64,000 bases of DNA from Embleya scabrispora DSM 41855 (GCF_000372745.1 NZ_KB889673.1:41477-105476), one strand, 5' to 3'. Shown: positions 35,682 to 44,997, numbered from the stretch's first letter. A program made the numbers and translations. The notes: generated by a model not told the origin, from the sequence alone.

Positions 35682-36314
35682 TCAGGCGGGTTTCACCGTG
35701 CCGGTGCCGGCGAGGAGTTCGCGGGGGTCGCGGAGCACCCGGGCGGCGCCGGCCGCGCGAAGCGCGCGCGTCGGTGCCCATCCCCAGGCGACGCCGACGG
35801 CCGTGACGCCGGCGGCGTGCGCGGCGGCCATGTCACCGGGGGTGTCCCCGACGAACGAGACCGACGACGAGGCCGGGAAGCCGAGGCGGTCCAGTGCCAA
35901 GTGGAGGCCGTCGGGTGCGGGTTTGGGTGCGGCGTCGTGGCGGGTGACGATCACCGGCAGCACCGCGGCCACCTCCGGGGGCAACAGCCAGGCCAGGCGG
36001 TCGCGGTCCTGAAGGGTGACCACGGCGAGGGGTGTTCCGCGCAGGTGGAGGGCGCGCAGGCTCTCCACGACGCCGGGAAACGCGTGGACGTTTCCGGCGG
36101 CGGCCAGGGCCGGATCCCACCACCGCGCGCACGCGCCGTCCGGGTCGATCACCCCCAGGTCGGCCAGGACGTCGCAGCGGGGCCGGAGCAGGGCGTCCGG
36201 GGGCAGACCGAGGATCGGCACGCGGCGGCCGAGCGCGCAGGTGGCAACCGCGGCGAGGGTGGCGCGCACCGCGTGGGCGGTGTCGAGGACGACGCCGTCG
36301 AGGTCGAACAACAT
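35682..36314 (-). CDS. HAD-superfamily phosphatase, start at a rearrangement junction
   Basis: A 210-residue HAD hydrolase. Motif I is FDLDGVVLDT directly at the N-terminus, motif II lies in VVTLQDRDR, Lys in APKPAPDG, and motif III/IV in FVGDTPGDMAAA. It removes phosphate from small molecules (phosphoglycolate-like or sugar phosphates). The protein begins only two residues before motif I, and no ribosome-binding site precedes ATG 36314. The base before it belongs to the truncated fibre-like gene on the other strand. So the native 5' end has probably been replaced and expression is doubtful. Confidence 0.88.
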   Translation of the reverse strand: MLFDLDGVVLDTAHAVRATLAAVATCALGRRVPILGLPPDALLRPRCDVLADLGVIDPDGACARWWDPALAAAGNVHAFPGVVESLRALHLRGTPLAVVTLQDRDRLAWLLPPEVAAVLPVIVTRHDAAPKPAPDGLHLALDRLGFPASSSVSFVGDTPGDMAAAHAAGVTAVGVAWGWAPTRALRAAGAARVLRDPRELLAGTGTVKPA

Positions 36315-36323
36315 TGGATCCGG

Positions 36324-37556
36324 GTGACCGTCTCCAACGGCGGTCACACCGCTGTGCGGTGCACCTCCCTCGCCGTCGAGCTCCCCATCGGCACCCGGCC
36401 CCGCGACCTCGTCACCACGGCGCAGGGCATCGAGGCGACGACCACCACCCCGGGATGGTCCCGGCCCACACGAGAGGTCGACGCGAACCGCGTGCGCTTC
36501 GAATTCGTTCCTTCCACGCCCGAGGACGGGATCATCACCGAGGACCCGGTGGAGTTCGTCCTCACCGGCGTGCCCGTCAACAACACGGTCGGCGTGGCCT
36601 ACCCGCGGATCGTGGAGACCTCCGCCAAGGGCCAGGACGCCCCCGTCGCCCGCACGCGCTTCGCCCGGCTGCCGAAGTTCCCCGCCGGCACCACGACCAC
36701 CCTCCCGGTCGGCACCAACCTGCGCGTCTACGCCGGCGAGGCGCCGATCGACGGCCGCCCACCCGCGGTCAGCGTCCGACCGGGAAGCAAGGTCACCGTG
36801 GCGTGGAACCCCGCACACGGCGTCGTACGCCGACTGCACCACCGCGACCAGCAGGACGGCGAGATCATCCCCGACGGGGTGACCCAGATGGTGTGCGGGC
36901 CCCTGCTGCGCGAGACGACGTTCACCGTGCAGACCGTCTCCCAGGTCGACGGCACCGTCAACCGCTACGACTCGATCACCGTCCAGGTGGACGTACCCCA
37001 GTACCCGAAGGTCACCATCGCCAACGCAGTCCTCGCCGGCCCGCTCCCGAACAGCGTCATCCGCATCGAATCCCCCGCCACCGTGGCCGGGACCCTCTCC
37101 GTCAAGGAGGCGATCACGGCCGCAAGCACCCTGGCGATCACCGGAACCGTGACCGCACCCGCGATCACGGCCGCCACCACCCAGTTCGCGGGCACCCTCG
37201 CGATCACCGGCGCCCTGACCGCGAACAACCTCACCGCGGCCAGGGTGACCACGACCAGGGGCCTGACCGCGAGCGGACGCGTCGACATTCTCAAAGCCGG
37301 AAGGCAGGAGCTGTCCGCCGCCGCCGGCGGCGGCTCCGCGACGTTCACCACCGACGGCCTCATCCTGGCCAACGCCCACCAGAACGGCAATCTCACCCTG
37401 TGGGTACGCATCACCGGGGGCGCGGAGTTCCGCACGGGCACCGGGGCCGGGCTCGGCACCCTGATCGCACCCGTGCGAGCCGGGGACACCGCCACCTGGG
37501 GCGTCACCGGCACCGGCGGAACCCACACCTTCCACTGGTACGCCTTCGGCGTCTGA
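36324..37556 (+). CDS. Fibre-like repeat protein, N-terminally truncated paralogue
   Basis: A 410-residue protein without signal peptide, not assignable to a named family by eye. The N-terminal part (about 1-130) aligns with the adjacent paralogue from its VSN/VRC-LP(V/I)GT stretch onward. A middle Ig-like part carries GSKVTVAWNPAHG and VNRYDSITVQVDVP. From about 235 come short repeated strands such as TLAITGTVTAPAITAATT, TLAITGALTANNLTAARVTT, like phage-tail-fibre or beta-helical stalk repeats, and then a C-terminal head-like domain. About 44 residues present in the paralogue are missing at the N-terminus, exactly where it meets the HAD gene. GTG 36324 is the first usable start; no good ribosome site. 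Confidence 0.75.
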   Translation: MTVSNGGHTAVRCTSLAVELPIGTRPRDLVTTAQGIEATTTTPGWSRPTREVDANRVRFEFVPSTPEDGIITEDPVEFVLTGVPVNNTVGVAYPRIVETSAKGQDAPVARTRFARLPKFPAGTTTTLPVGTNLRVYAGEAPIDGRPPAVSVRPGSKVTVAWNPAHGVVRRLHHRDQQDGEIIPDGVTQMVCGPLLRETTFTVQTVSQVDGTVNRYDSITVQVDVPQYPKVTIANAVLAGPLPNSVIRIESPATVAGTLSVKEAITAASTLAITGTVTAPAITAATTQFAGTLAITGALTANNLTAARVTTTRGLTASGRVDILKAGRQELSAAAGGGSATFTTDGLILANAHQNGNLTLWVRITGGAEFRTGTGAGLGTLIAPVRAGDTATWGVTGTGGTHTFHWYAFGV

Positions 37557-37608
37557 CCCACCGCCACCCGCCACCGGCCACCCTCTCGACGCGCAGGAGG
37601 CCCCCGCC

Positions 37609-39012
37609 ATGACCGGCACGCCGACCACACCCACCACGACCACCGAACCGCCACCCCTGCTCACCTACACCTGCGAAACCACCCCGCAGGACCTGATTCC
37701 CAGCGACCCCGTCGGCGAACTCTCCCTGGCCCGCCTGCGGTTGCTCGTGTCCAACCCGCTGCCCGACCCCGTGCGCTGCGACCGGATCACGATCGTGCTG
37801 CCGGTGGGCACCATCGCCGCCGACCTCGCCGAGACCGGGGTCGGCATCGTCGCCACCGCCACCCCGCACACCTGGTCGGTGGTCGCGATCCAGGAAGACG
37901 TCCTGATCGCCGTACCCCAGGACGGTACAGCCGAGTTCACCCGCTCCGACCACGACCGCCAGGACCAGGTCACCGCGAGCCTGGCCATCCAACTCGACGG
38001 CATCAAACTCAGCCGCAAAGCCGGAACCGCCCGGCTGCGCATCATCGAGAGCAGCACCACCGGCCCCGGCGAGCCCGACACCGAACGCCTCCTGCAGATC
38101 CCGCTCACCAAGTCCCGGCCCCCCAGGCGCCGACGCGACCTGCCCGCCGAGAGCGCGTCGACCACCACGACGGGCGACGACACGCACAACGAGCCGACGG
38201 ACACGGCCAACCTCTCCGCCCGTCTGACGACCGCGCCCGGCGCCCCACCCGCGACCCTCCTCCCCGGGACCACCCCGTTCCACCTGACCTGGCAAGGACC
38301 GACGGGAGAGCACGTCCTGTACGCCCGGGCAACCCCGAACGGGACCCCGATCACCTTCCCCCACCGCGTCGCCGCGCTCGAACGCGACGAGACGTTCCTC
38401 GTCAAGACCACCTCGAACGGCATCGACCGCTACGACTCGGTCACCGTGACCGTCGACAAGCCCCTCCTGCCGGGCCTGCGCGTCGACTCGCTGCACGGAG
38501 CCCCCGCGCTGACCATCGCCGGCCCCGCGACCACCTGCACCGCAACCCTGAACGTGGCCCAGGCGACGACGACCGACAAGACCTGCACCGTCACCCGGGG
38601 CGTGAGCGTCACCACCGCGATCACCACAACCGCCCTGACCACGACCGGAGCGATCACCGCCACCGGCACGAACCCGAAGGTCACCGCCGGCACCCTGACG
38701 GTGACCGGAGCCCTCCAAAGCGACGACACCCTCGACGCCACCAAAGGCCCGGTCTCCATCCTCGGCAACCCCGTCGTCGCGAACGGGTCCCAGACAACCG
38801 CATCGGCTTCCACCGACGGCTTCCTGGTCGGGTTCCACACCCTCGATCAGATCGAACTCCGAGACGGGACACAGGCCTGGGCCTTCGACAAGGGATACTC
38901 GCCCACCACGGCGGCACTGCCCGTCCACCGCGGCGACCAGTACTCGGGCCTCTGCCCGAACCCCGGCGGCACCCCGGCCCACTTCGCGTTCTACCCGATC
39001 GGGAAACCCTGA
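37609..39012 (+). CDS. Fibre-like repeat protein (intact paralogue)
   Basis: A 467-residue protein with a strong AGGAGG site. Thr/Pro-rich N-terminus (1-18), a first domain (about 20-175; LLVSNPLPDPVRCDRITIVLPVGT), an Ig-like domain (about 205-290; FHLTWQGPTGEHVLYAR, IDRYDSVTVTVDKP), stalk-like repeats (about 295-400; ATTTDKTCTVTRGVSVTTAITTTALTTTGAITATG by segments), and a C-terminal head (about 410-467). No signal peptide. It is paralogous to the preceding gene over its whole length and follows it by 52 bp. Shape suggests a trimeric or beta-helical fibre; function unknown. No tail or contractile injection genes are nearby. Confidence 0.8.
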   Translation: MTGTPTTPTTTTEPPPLLTYTCETTPQDLIPSDPVGELSLARLRLLVSNPLPDPVRCDRITIVLPVGTIAADLAETGVGIVATATPHTWSVVAIQEDVLIAVPQDGTAEFTRSDHDRQDQVTASLAIQLDGIKLSRKAGTARLRIIESSTTGPGEPDTERLLQIPLTKSRPPRRRRDLPAESASTTTTGDDTHNEPTDTANLSARLTTAPGAPPATLLPGTTPFHLTWQGPTGEHVLYARATPNGTPITFPHRVAALERDETFLVKTTSNGIDRYDSVTVTVDKPLLPGLRVDSLHGAPALTIAGPATTCTATLNVAQATTTDKTCTVTRGVSVTTAITTTALTTTGAITATGTNPKVTAGTLTVTGALQSDDTLDATKGPVSILGNPVVANGSQTTASASTDGFLVGFHTLDQIELRDGTQAWAFDKGYSPTTAALPVHRGDQYSGLCPNPGGTPAHFAFYPIGKP

Positions 39013-39059
39013 GCCGCGATCGAGGTGCCGGCCCCGGCGACGCCCGCTGCTGGCGGGCC

Positions 39060-40671
39060 TTGAGCACCGTGGTCAATCCATCCGAACTCAAGTGCCTACT
39101 GCCGCACTTGGCCGATCTGACGTTCGAATCAATCGACGCCGGTGGGGCGGTGATCCGAATACGGGCGTGTGCTCGATCGGACGCATCGTCTTGTCCGGAC
39201 TGCGGAACCTCCTCGGTATCGGTCCACAGTCGCTACGAGCGCCGGTTCGCCGACCTGCCCGTGGGCGGTCGTCCGACTCGTATCACCCTGCGGGTTCGTC
39301 GGTTCTTCTGTCGCACCGAGGGGTGTTCGCGGCGAACGTTCGTCGAGTGTTCCGATCGTGTGGTGCTGCGCCGAAGGCGTCGTAGCGTGCGGCTGTGCCG
39401 GGAGCTCACCTCGATCGGTCTGGCCCTGGCCGGGCGGGCCGGGGCCAGATTGGCGGCGACTATGGGGATCCAAGCGAGTCGTTGCACGATGTTGCGCTTG
39501 GTCCGAGCGGTACCCGAACGGGCTCCCGCGGCGACGCCGCAGGTGATCGGAGTGGACGATTTCGCCCTGCGCAAGGGCTCCGTCTACGCGACCGTGATCA
39601 TCGACATGGAATCGCATCGGCCGATCGACGTGTTCGCCGGGCGGGATGCGGCCACCCTCGCGGCCTGGCTCCGGGACCGGCCCGGCATCCGCATCATCTG
39701 CCGCGACCGAGCGGGCTCATACGCGGAAGGCTGCCGTATCGGCGCCCCGCACGCCATCGAGGTCGCGGACCGCTGGCATCTGTGGAGGAACCTCGCCGAG
39801 GTCGTCGAGAAGACCGTCGTCACGCACCGCGCCTGCCTGCGCGAACCGTCCCCGACACCACCCGTCGGCGCGGAGGAGCCCACCGGCCTCGAAGCGTTCG
39901 AGAGGCGTCTTTCGGACGACGAGAGGTCACGAGCCGAACAGGCCGGACCCAGGGAGAGCGATCCGCACCGCCTCATCGTGCGACGGACCCGCGAGCGTTA
40001 CGCCGCAGTCCAGGACCTGGTTGGCCGAGGGCGTTCGTTCAAGGCGATCGCCCAGGAACTCGATCTGTGTTTCAGGACCGTCCGCCGCTACGCGCTCGCC
40101 TCCACGCCCGAAGAACTGATGGTCAAGGCGGTCAACCGGGCCAGTTCCCTCGATCGGTTCAAGCCCTACATCCACATGCGATGGGTCGAGGGCTGCACCA
40201 ACGCGAGCGAACTCCACCGCGAACTGCAGGACTTGGGATGGCGCGGAAGTCAGAGCAGCTCACCCCGCAGCGGCCACACCCAAGCCGCGTCGCGTCGTGC
40301 AGTGGATCATGACCGAACCCGAGAACCTCTCAGCCGGTGCGGCCACGCAACTGAAGGACATCTTCGCCCGTTGCCCCGAACTCGCGGCCGTTCACGTCCA
40401 CGTGCGCACCTTCGCCGACGTGATCCGAAACCTGGGCGGGACCCGACTGCCTCAGTGGCTCAGCCGGGTCCGAGCCGACGATCTTCCCGCGCTGCACAGC
40501 TTCGCGAACAGCCTCCAACGAGATCACGCCGCCGTCTTCGCCGGGCTCACCCTGCCTTGGAGCAACGGACCGACGGAAGACGCCGTGAATCGGATCAAGA
40601 TGCTCAAGCGCCAGATGTATGGCCGGGCCAACCTCGATCTCCTGCGGCACCGCATCCTGCACACTCGCTGA
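39060..40671 (+). pseudogene. ISL3-family transposase, frameshifted
   Basis: The N-terminal zinc-finger region (CPDCGTSSVSVHSRYERR, FFCRTEGCSRRTF), helix-turn-helix and first DDE block (VIGVDDFALRKGS, ADRWHLWRNL) run to about 40250 in one frame. The remainder (KPRRVVQWIMTEPENL, WSNGPTEDAVNRIKMLKRQMYGRANLDLLRHRIL) continues in the next frame to 40671. About 20 bases seem lost at the frameshift between 40240 and 40280. All domains are otherwise present. The right inverted repeat is found after the stop; the left one is not seen. Confidence 0.85.
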
Positions 40672-40692
40672 CGACATCACCATCAGTCACAC

Positions 40693-40716
40693 ATTCACGC
40701 TTCCCGAGACAGAGCC
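40693..40716 (+). repeat. Right terminal inverted repeat of the ISL3 element
   Basis: ATTCACGCTTCCCGAGACAG followed by AGCC, ending 45 bp after the transposase stop. It matches at most positions the terminal repeat of the 142-bp element at 43719-43860, and partly the sequences at 50640 and 52196. On the - strand beyond it (40717-40909) a coding-like frame (GTRVEFTLERARGSAHAG) is cut by the repeat and may be a gene broken by insertion. Confidence 0.65.
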
Positions 40717-40935
40717 GAGAGATGTCAGCGGCTTGGCCGTGGGAAATGTCCATGCGCGCGGTCACGGTGTAGTGCGCGGAGGAGGAGCGCCGCAGGACGT
40801 GCGTCCCGGTGCCGGCGTGGGCGCTGCCTCGGGCGCGTTCGAGCGTGAACTCGACGCGGGTGCCCGCCGGCCCGTCGGGGTCCGACGAGCCGGCGCACAA
40901 GGCCGTCAACGGTCAGCGTGTTCCGACAGCCGTTG

Positions 40936-41241
40936 TCATTTGGGGATGCCCTCCAGGGAGGCATGCACGGAGGCGTTGCTGTTCCTGACGTCGAAGAACC
41001 CGCCCGCGGTGGAGCCCGTGCTCACCAAGACGAACGCACGGGCGAGTTTCTCCAGCGCCTCGGGCGCCCCACCGGGGTCGGCATCGCCGGCCCGTTCCGC
41101 CGCGCGGCCGATGGCAGCGAGCAACCGGTCGCGGGCATCGGTGACGGAGGCGGGCTGCTCCACCCGGACCACCGTCGCCGGGATCTGCCGGACGCCTTCG
41201 TCGACCGCCGGTTCGATGGCTTCTGCTTCACTACCGGTCAC
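40936..41241 (-). CDS. Hypothetical protein (101 aa)
   Basis: A small acidic, Ala/Glu-rich protein with a predicted helical centre (VTDARDRLLAAIGRAAERAG, EALEKLARAFVLV). GTG 41241 follows GAGGAGG at ideal distance, which makes expression credible. No signal peptide or known motif. It lies between the ISL3 end and degenerate IS-terminus sequence. Function unknown. Confidence 0.65.
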   Translation of the reverse strand: MTGSEAEAIEPAVDEGVRQIPATVVRVEQPASVTDARDRLLAAIGRAAERAGDADPGGAPEALEKLARAFVLVSTGSTAGGFFDVRNSNASVHASLEGIPK

Positions 41242-41429
41242 GGGTCCTCCTCGGATCGGACGCACAGGGCCGGGCCGACGACGCCGGACGACGCCGCGTG
41301 ACCCGCTTGATGATCATTCAGCCACGGGGCACACGGCGCAGTGTTCCCCCTCGGTGATGGCCGATTCCCGCCGACGGTCGACGGAAAACGGCTCCCGGCC
41401 AAGCCTCCGACCCGGCGAGCCCGAGGAAT

Positions 41430-41570
41430 CGGCTGACACTTTTCCCGGCCGATCCCACTGACACTTTCACCAACAACACCGGTGGTGTCGAAGGCAGAGA
41501 CAACGTCAGTGGGAACGGCGAGGTTCTGTCAGTGGGTCGGCAGAGTTCGTGTCAGTAGGGGGTGGCGGGG
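41430..41570. repeat. Cluster of degenerate IS termini (TGTCAGTGG-type)
   Basis: Multiple copies of TGTCAGTGGG and its complement CCCACTGACA occur here, spaced by 20-35 bp, as in terminal repeat arrays of IS21-like elements. No istA or istB is present. The 520-bp gap 41242-41761 contains nothing else recognisable. Confidence 0.5.
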
Positions 41571-41761
41571 GTTCCGTCGTTGTGGCCGGTGCCGGGTCGG
41601 GAAGCTCGGCCATCAGGCGGAGGCTGTACGCGACGCCGGGGGCGATGGTGTCCGTGGTGGGTCCGCGGTGGATGAGCGGGCCTCGGCGAGGGTGTCGAGC
41701 GCGTGGTGTCGTCGGACGGTCGGGCCGGTGTCGTCGTCGATTCCGCCGTCGGGCGGCGGCG

Positions 41762-42433
41762 TCACAGGAACACCTGCTCCAACTGGTAGGCGCGGGTGTC
41801 GTAGGCGAGTTTCCCGTCGACCATCTTGAGCGGGCTTCCGGCCTGCGGGTCCACCGGGGCCATGGCCCGCCTGCCGATCCAGTGCTGCTCGACGGGCGTG
41901 CCCGCGGGGTACACGGGGTCCCGCGTCAGGATCGCGTAGACACGGTCCATGGAGTTGGGCCGGCCCTGCGGGATCCATCCGGTCGGGAAGTGGTTCGAGT
42001 CGTCGATCACCTGCGCGACCGGGCTCGTGCCGGTGCGGCCGATGCCCTGTGCGGTGGCCCGGTTGATGTAGACGTAGGTCAACAGCCCGCCGCCGATGGA
42101 ACCTTGACCCAGTGCCCAGTGTTGATGAAGGTCGCCGTCGTCGCGGCGAGCCAGGGTGAGGACGGGGCTGTACCACTCACCGTCGAGCCGGGGCGCGGTG
42201 ACGACCAGATCCTGGTTGGCGACCGGACGCAGTACGAAGTAATCGACGGCCGAAGTCGTTTCGGTGGTACGCGCGGCGGCGGCCGCCACCTGCTCGGGGG
42301 TGAGGTCTCCTCGGCCGGCGGGGTCCCGCAGCCTCTCCCAGCCGTCGGGCACGACGATTCCGTCGGGAAGGAACCGGTGGGTACCTCTGGGTTCTCCATC
42401 AGGCGATCCTCCACCGCTGGCCCCGCCCGACAC
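41762..42433 (-). CDS. Hypothetical protein (223 aa), start uncertain
   Basis: A soluble, unrecognised protein. Readable pieces include DGIVVPDGWERLRDPAGRGDL, LTYVYINRATAQGIGR and DRVYAILTRDPVYPAGTPVEQHW. The frame opens at GTG 42433, but a GGAGG site stands just before an out-of-frame ATG at 42399. That raises the possibility of a frameshift in the first codons. No membrane segment or signal. Its neighbours are similarly isolated unknown genes between IS ends. Confidence 0.6.
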   Translation of the reverse strand: MSGGASGGGSPDGEPRGTHRFLPDGIVVPDGWERLRDPAGRGDLTPEQVAAAAARTTETTSAVDYFVLRPVANQDLVVTAPRLDGEWYSPVLTLARRDDGDLHQHWALGQGSIGGGLLTYVYINRATAQGIGRTGTSPVAQVIDDSNHFPTGWIPQGRPNSMDRVYAILTRDPVYPAGTPVEQHWIGRRAMAPVDPQAGSPLKMVDGKLAYDTRAYQLEQVFL

Positions 42434-42609
42434 CTTCTCGGAGACGGTTCAGCAATATGGCCGGATCGCGGCGGCCGTCCGCCGTCCGCCGTACCCACGC
42501 CGACGAAGCCGTGCCCGCGCCCGGCCGTCCCGGACCCCTCGGCGCAGACGAGGCCGCGCCACACTCCGACGCCGCCGGGCAGGCGGCCGGCGCACCGCCC
42601 ACGCCACCC

Positions 42610-42997
42610 ACGCACAAGTCGCCCGACGGGCGGTGGCACATCGACGCGCGACAAGCGCCACCACCACGAGCAACGACCCGGCGACTCACGCGCCGACGCC
42701 CGAAACCGGGCCACCGAGGCGAGCATCTCCAGGCTGCGGGACAAGGTCGTGAACCAGTCGCGGTAGCTCCGCGGGCCCGGGCATCGCTTCCGCCACTGCG
42801 GCCATCGGAGGGACACGCCGCCACACGACACCGCAACGGCCACCTCCGGCTGCCGTCGCCCGCCACCGCCCGATTCCGACCGAACCGCCGGCTGGCGACG
42901 GCGACGGTGGAACGCGACATCCCCTTCGACTTCGACGCAGCTTCTCCCACCGACAACAACTTCGCCGACACGCTGACACTTTCTTCGCTTTCGACAG
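42610..42997 (-). repeat. Inverted duplication, copy A (about 388 bp)
   Basis: This segment is repeated in opposite orientation at 47214-47621 with very high identity; copy B has an extra run of about 18 bp of GCCGTCGCC-type triplets. One end carries TGTCAGCGTGTCGGCGAAG, resembling the other IS termini. It contains no clear gene, although several frames stay open. The gap 42434-43157 otherwise shows nothing. Confidence 0.8.
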
Positions 42998-43157
42998 TCA
43001 GTGGATCCGGATCGGTGCGGGTGCCATGGGTTGTCCCGTCGGGTGGGTGGTAGGTCGTCGGGTCCGAACAGGCAGAGAGGGTGGCGCCGTCCGCACAGGC
43101 CGTCATGGGACGATCCACCGGAGTCGGCGCCGAGCCGGCCAACGAGGAGGGACAGCC

Positions 43158-43415
43158 ATGCCCGAAGGAAAAGGCCCAGCCCCAGTCACCATCCCGGTGA
43201 CGAACCATGACGACACGATCAAGCGGATCGAAGCCCAGGCCGCAGAACTCGCCCGTTCGCTGAGAGAACTGGCGAACGCACCATCCGAAGTCAAGGCACA
43301 GGCACGATCGGCCTTCGCCAAATCCTTCTCTTTTCAGGACTGTGATCTCGATTGGGAGCCGGCCACTCAGATCACGACTCCCGGATCGCTGATCGTCCCT
43401 GCGGAACTGGGCTAG
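43158..43415 (+). CDS. Hypothetical protein (85 aa)
   Basis: Small soluble protein starting at an ATG with a GGAGG site. N-terminus PAPVTIPVTNHDDTIKRIEAQ, then a charged helix (AAELARSLRELANAPSEVKAQA) suggestive of a short coiled coil, and a C-terminal SFQDCDLDWEP tail. No homologous family recognised. It could be an accessory or immunity-like small protein, but nothing shows this. Confidence 0.65.
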   Translation: MPEGKGPAPVTIPVTNHDDTIKRIEAQAAELARSLRELANAPSEVKAQARSAFAKSFSFQDCDLDWEPATQITTPGSLIVPAELG

Positions 43416-43718
43416 AGCGGATCAGCCTCGGCCGCGCATTCGGGGTTCTGCCTGAGCGATCTCTACTGCTGACAGGACCCGTCCCGGGTGAAGGAGTGTT
43501 CGCCGACCCACCCAAGGGTCGTGTCAACGCCGACCGGCGGAGGAATCCCCACCACGAAGACCGTCTTCGCCGTGGGCCCCTGAACCACCACGCGCCGCGC
43601 CTACGTGTCCCGCTGTCGAAAATACGACGGCGGGACACGACACGTTCGACCCCGAAACAACCCGGACCGACGACCGACCGCTGACATCTTCCCGCGGCGA
43701 ACCCCGATGACAGATAGA

Positions 43719-43860
43719 GGCTCTGGCACGGGAAGCGTGAACGCCTCTCGTCGGGAGCCGGGTTGGCACCGGCGGGTCGCGATCGGTGCTGGTCGGCCGA
43801 GGGTGCACGCGGGTGGACTCCTGGCGTCTGAAGATCGTTCACGCTTCCCGTGCCAGAGCC
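43719..43860. mobile_element. 142-bp MITE-like element with perfect 25-bp terminal inverted repeats
   Basis: The left end at 43719-43743 begins GGCTCTGGCACGGGAAGCGT and is perfectly complementary over 25 bp to 43836-43860. The interior (about 92 bp) encodes nothing. The ends resemble the right repeat of the ISL3 element at 40693, so an ISL3 transposase could have mobilised it. No clear 8-bp target duplication. It occupies the gap 43416-43967 together with IS-terminus sequence. Confidence 0.85.
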
Positions 43861-43867
43861 AACTTGT

Positions 43868-43905
43868 CAGTGGATTTCGCCACGATCAGATGTCAGTGGT
43901 TTCGG
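43868..43905 (+). repeat. IS-terminus repeat, copy 1 (TGTCAGTGGATTTCGCC type)
   Basis: TGTCAGTGGATTTCGCCACG followed by ATCAGATGTCAGTGG. Related sequences in the same orientation are at 44998-45033 and 48057-48092. They look like one end of the same lost IS21-like element, each now standing upstream of an unknown gene. Confidence 0.55.
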
Positions 43906-43967
43906 CGTTTGACGCGGTCTCGGATGGGAGAGCCAGACTGGTCGTAGTCACCCAAGGAGATTAATTC

Positions 43968-44693
43968 GTGACAGAAAGTATCCATTCGGCGTCGGACTTC
44001 GAGACACCCGCCGGCATCGCCGAGATCACCGCCGGGGCCGAGAGCGACGCGTCGCCGCCCGCGAACGCCCTGACACTCCAACAGTTGCGCGACGGGAGCA
44101 GCCCGACCAGGCCCCCGGAGCTGGTCGCGCACCAGTTCGAAGGGGCCGGGTGGATGTACTCCCGGGTCGTCAAACTCCAGTCGTTCTACTACTACTCGGC
44201 CAAGCCGGAGCCCTTCCTGGACGAGTGGACGTCGCGGTCCGACAAACCGGGCGAGGTCTGTGACGGCGGGTACATCGACCGCAGCTACGCCCAGTACGAC
44301 GAGGGCAGGTGGGTGTTCGCCTTCCGCGCGAACGGCACGCCCCCGCCGCCGTTCACGCACTCGTGCCGGCTCGCGAGCCTGCGCGACGGCCGGATGGAGT
44401 ACAAGGTCAACGGGCCCGCCGGGGACACGCTCTTCCCGACCGACGACTTCGGCAGGCGGGGCGACCTGGAGATGGACGTGGTCGAGGTCGTCCCGAAGGT
44501 GATCGCGATCGGGGCGCGTCGCTCCTTGCAGGCGCACGGCACGATCTCCACCCTGATCAGGTACGGGGACCTGGTCGCGTTCCGCCCCCCCGAGAGGTAC
44601 GCGTACATCAAGTGGGACGGGATGGCCGCCTTCGGCGGGCCCGACGGCAACACCACGAGGGTCGACTGCCTCTGGTGCGTCGTCCCCGCGTGA
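43968..44693 (+). CDS. Hypothetical protein (241 aa)
   Basis: GTG start with AAGGAG site. The N-terminal 40 residues are Ser/Ala/Glu-rich. A compact domain follows with many aromatic residues (FEGAGWMYSRVVKLQSFYYYSAKPE, GGYIDRSYAQYDEGRWVFAF, IKWDGMAAFGG). No signal peptide, membrane segment or known motif. Followed by a strong terminator, so it is a single-gene unit. The aromatic-rich strands hint at a carbohydrate-binding or beta-sandwich fold, but this is not established. Confidence 0.7.
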   Translation: MTESIHSASDFETPAGIAEITAGAESDASPPANALTLQQLRDGSSPTRPPELVAHQFEGAGWMYSRVVKLQSFYYYSAKPEPFLDEWTSRSDKPGEVCDGGYIDRSYAQYDEGRWVFAFRANGTPPPPFTHSCRLASLRDGRMEYKVNGPAGDTLFPTDDFGRRGDLEMDVVEVVPKVIAIGARRSLQAHGTISTLIRYGDLVAFRPPERYAYIKWDGMAAFGGPDGNTTRVDCLWCVVPA

Positions 44694-44707
44694 CACACCG
44701 CCGGGAA

Positions 44708-44743
44708 GGGCGGGACGCCCTCGAGCCGGGAGGCGTCCCGCCC
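44708..44743 (+). terminator. Hairpin terminator after the 241-aa gene
   Basis: Perfect 12-bp arms (GGGCGGGACGCC) at 44708-44719 and 44732-44743, 15 bp past the stop. Confidence 0.85.
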
Positions 44744-44997
44744 CAGGGTGTTTTCGTCGACGTGTGATCCGCGCGGTGACGCCGTCGGCGGGGTGGTGGA
44801 CGGGTTCGGTGACCGGTCGTACGCAGTCGGTCCGCGACGGCCTCCGTCACCTCGGCGGCTTCGGGCAGGTGGCCCGAAGCCGCCGATCCCGAGGGGACGG
44901 GGGCCTTCGACCGGAACGACTGATCGCGCCGTCGGGGCGGAAGCCCATCGAGATGTCGTCCGACAACCGACCCCACCCGCCCCTGTTGTCCGCGGCG

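Noticed and set aside
36316..36321. GGATCC at the junction as proof of a cloning artefact
   Set aside because: A single BamHI hexamer is common in such DNA; it only justifies checking the join.
36324..39012. Prophage tail module
   Set aside because: Only fibre-like repeats are present; no capsid, portal, terminase, sheath, baseplate or tape-measure gene is nearby.
42457..43053. A possible 198-codon + strand gene inside the inverted duplication
   Set aside because: Its frame is shared with the repeat copy at 47.2-47.6 kb, has no ribosome site, and the composition is shadow-like in all frames; kept only as a repeat.
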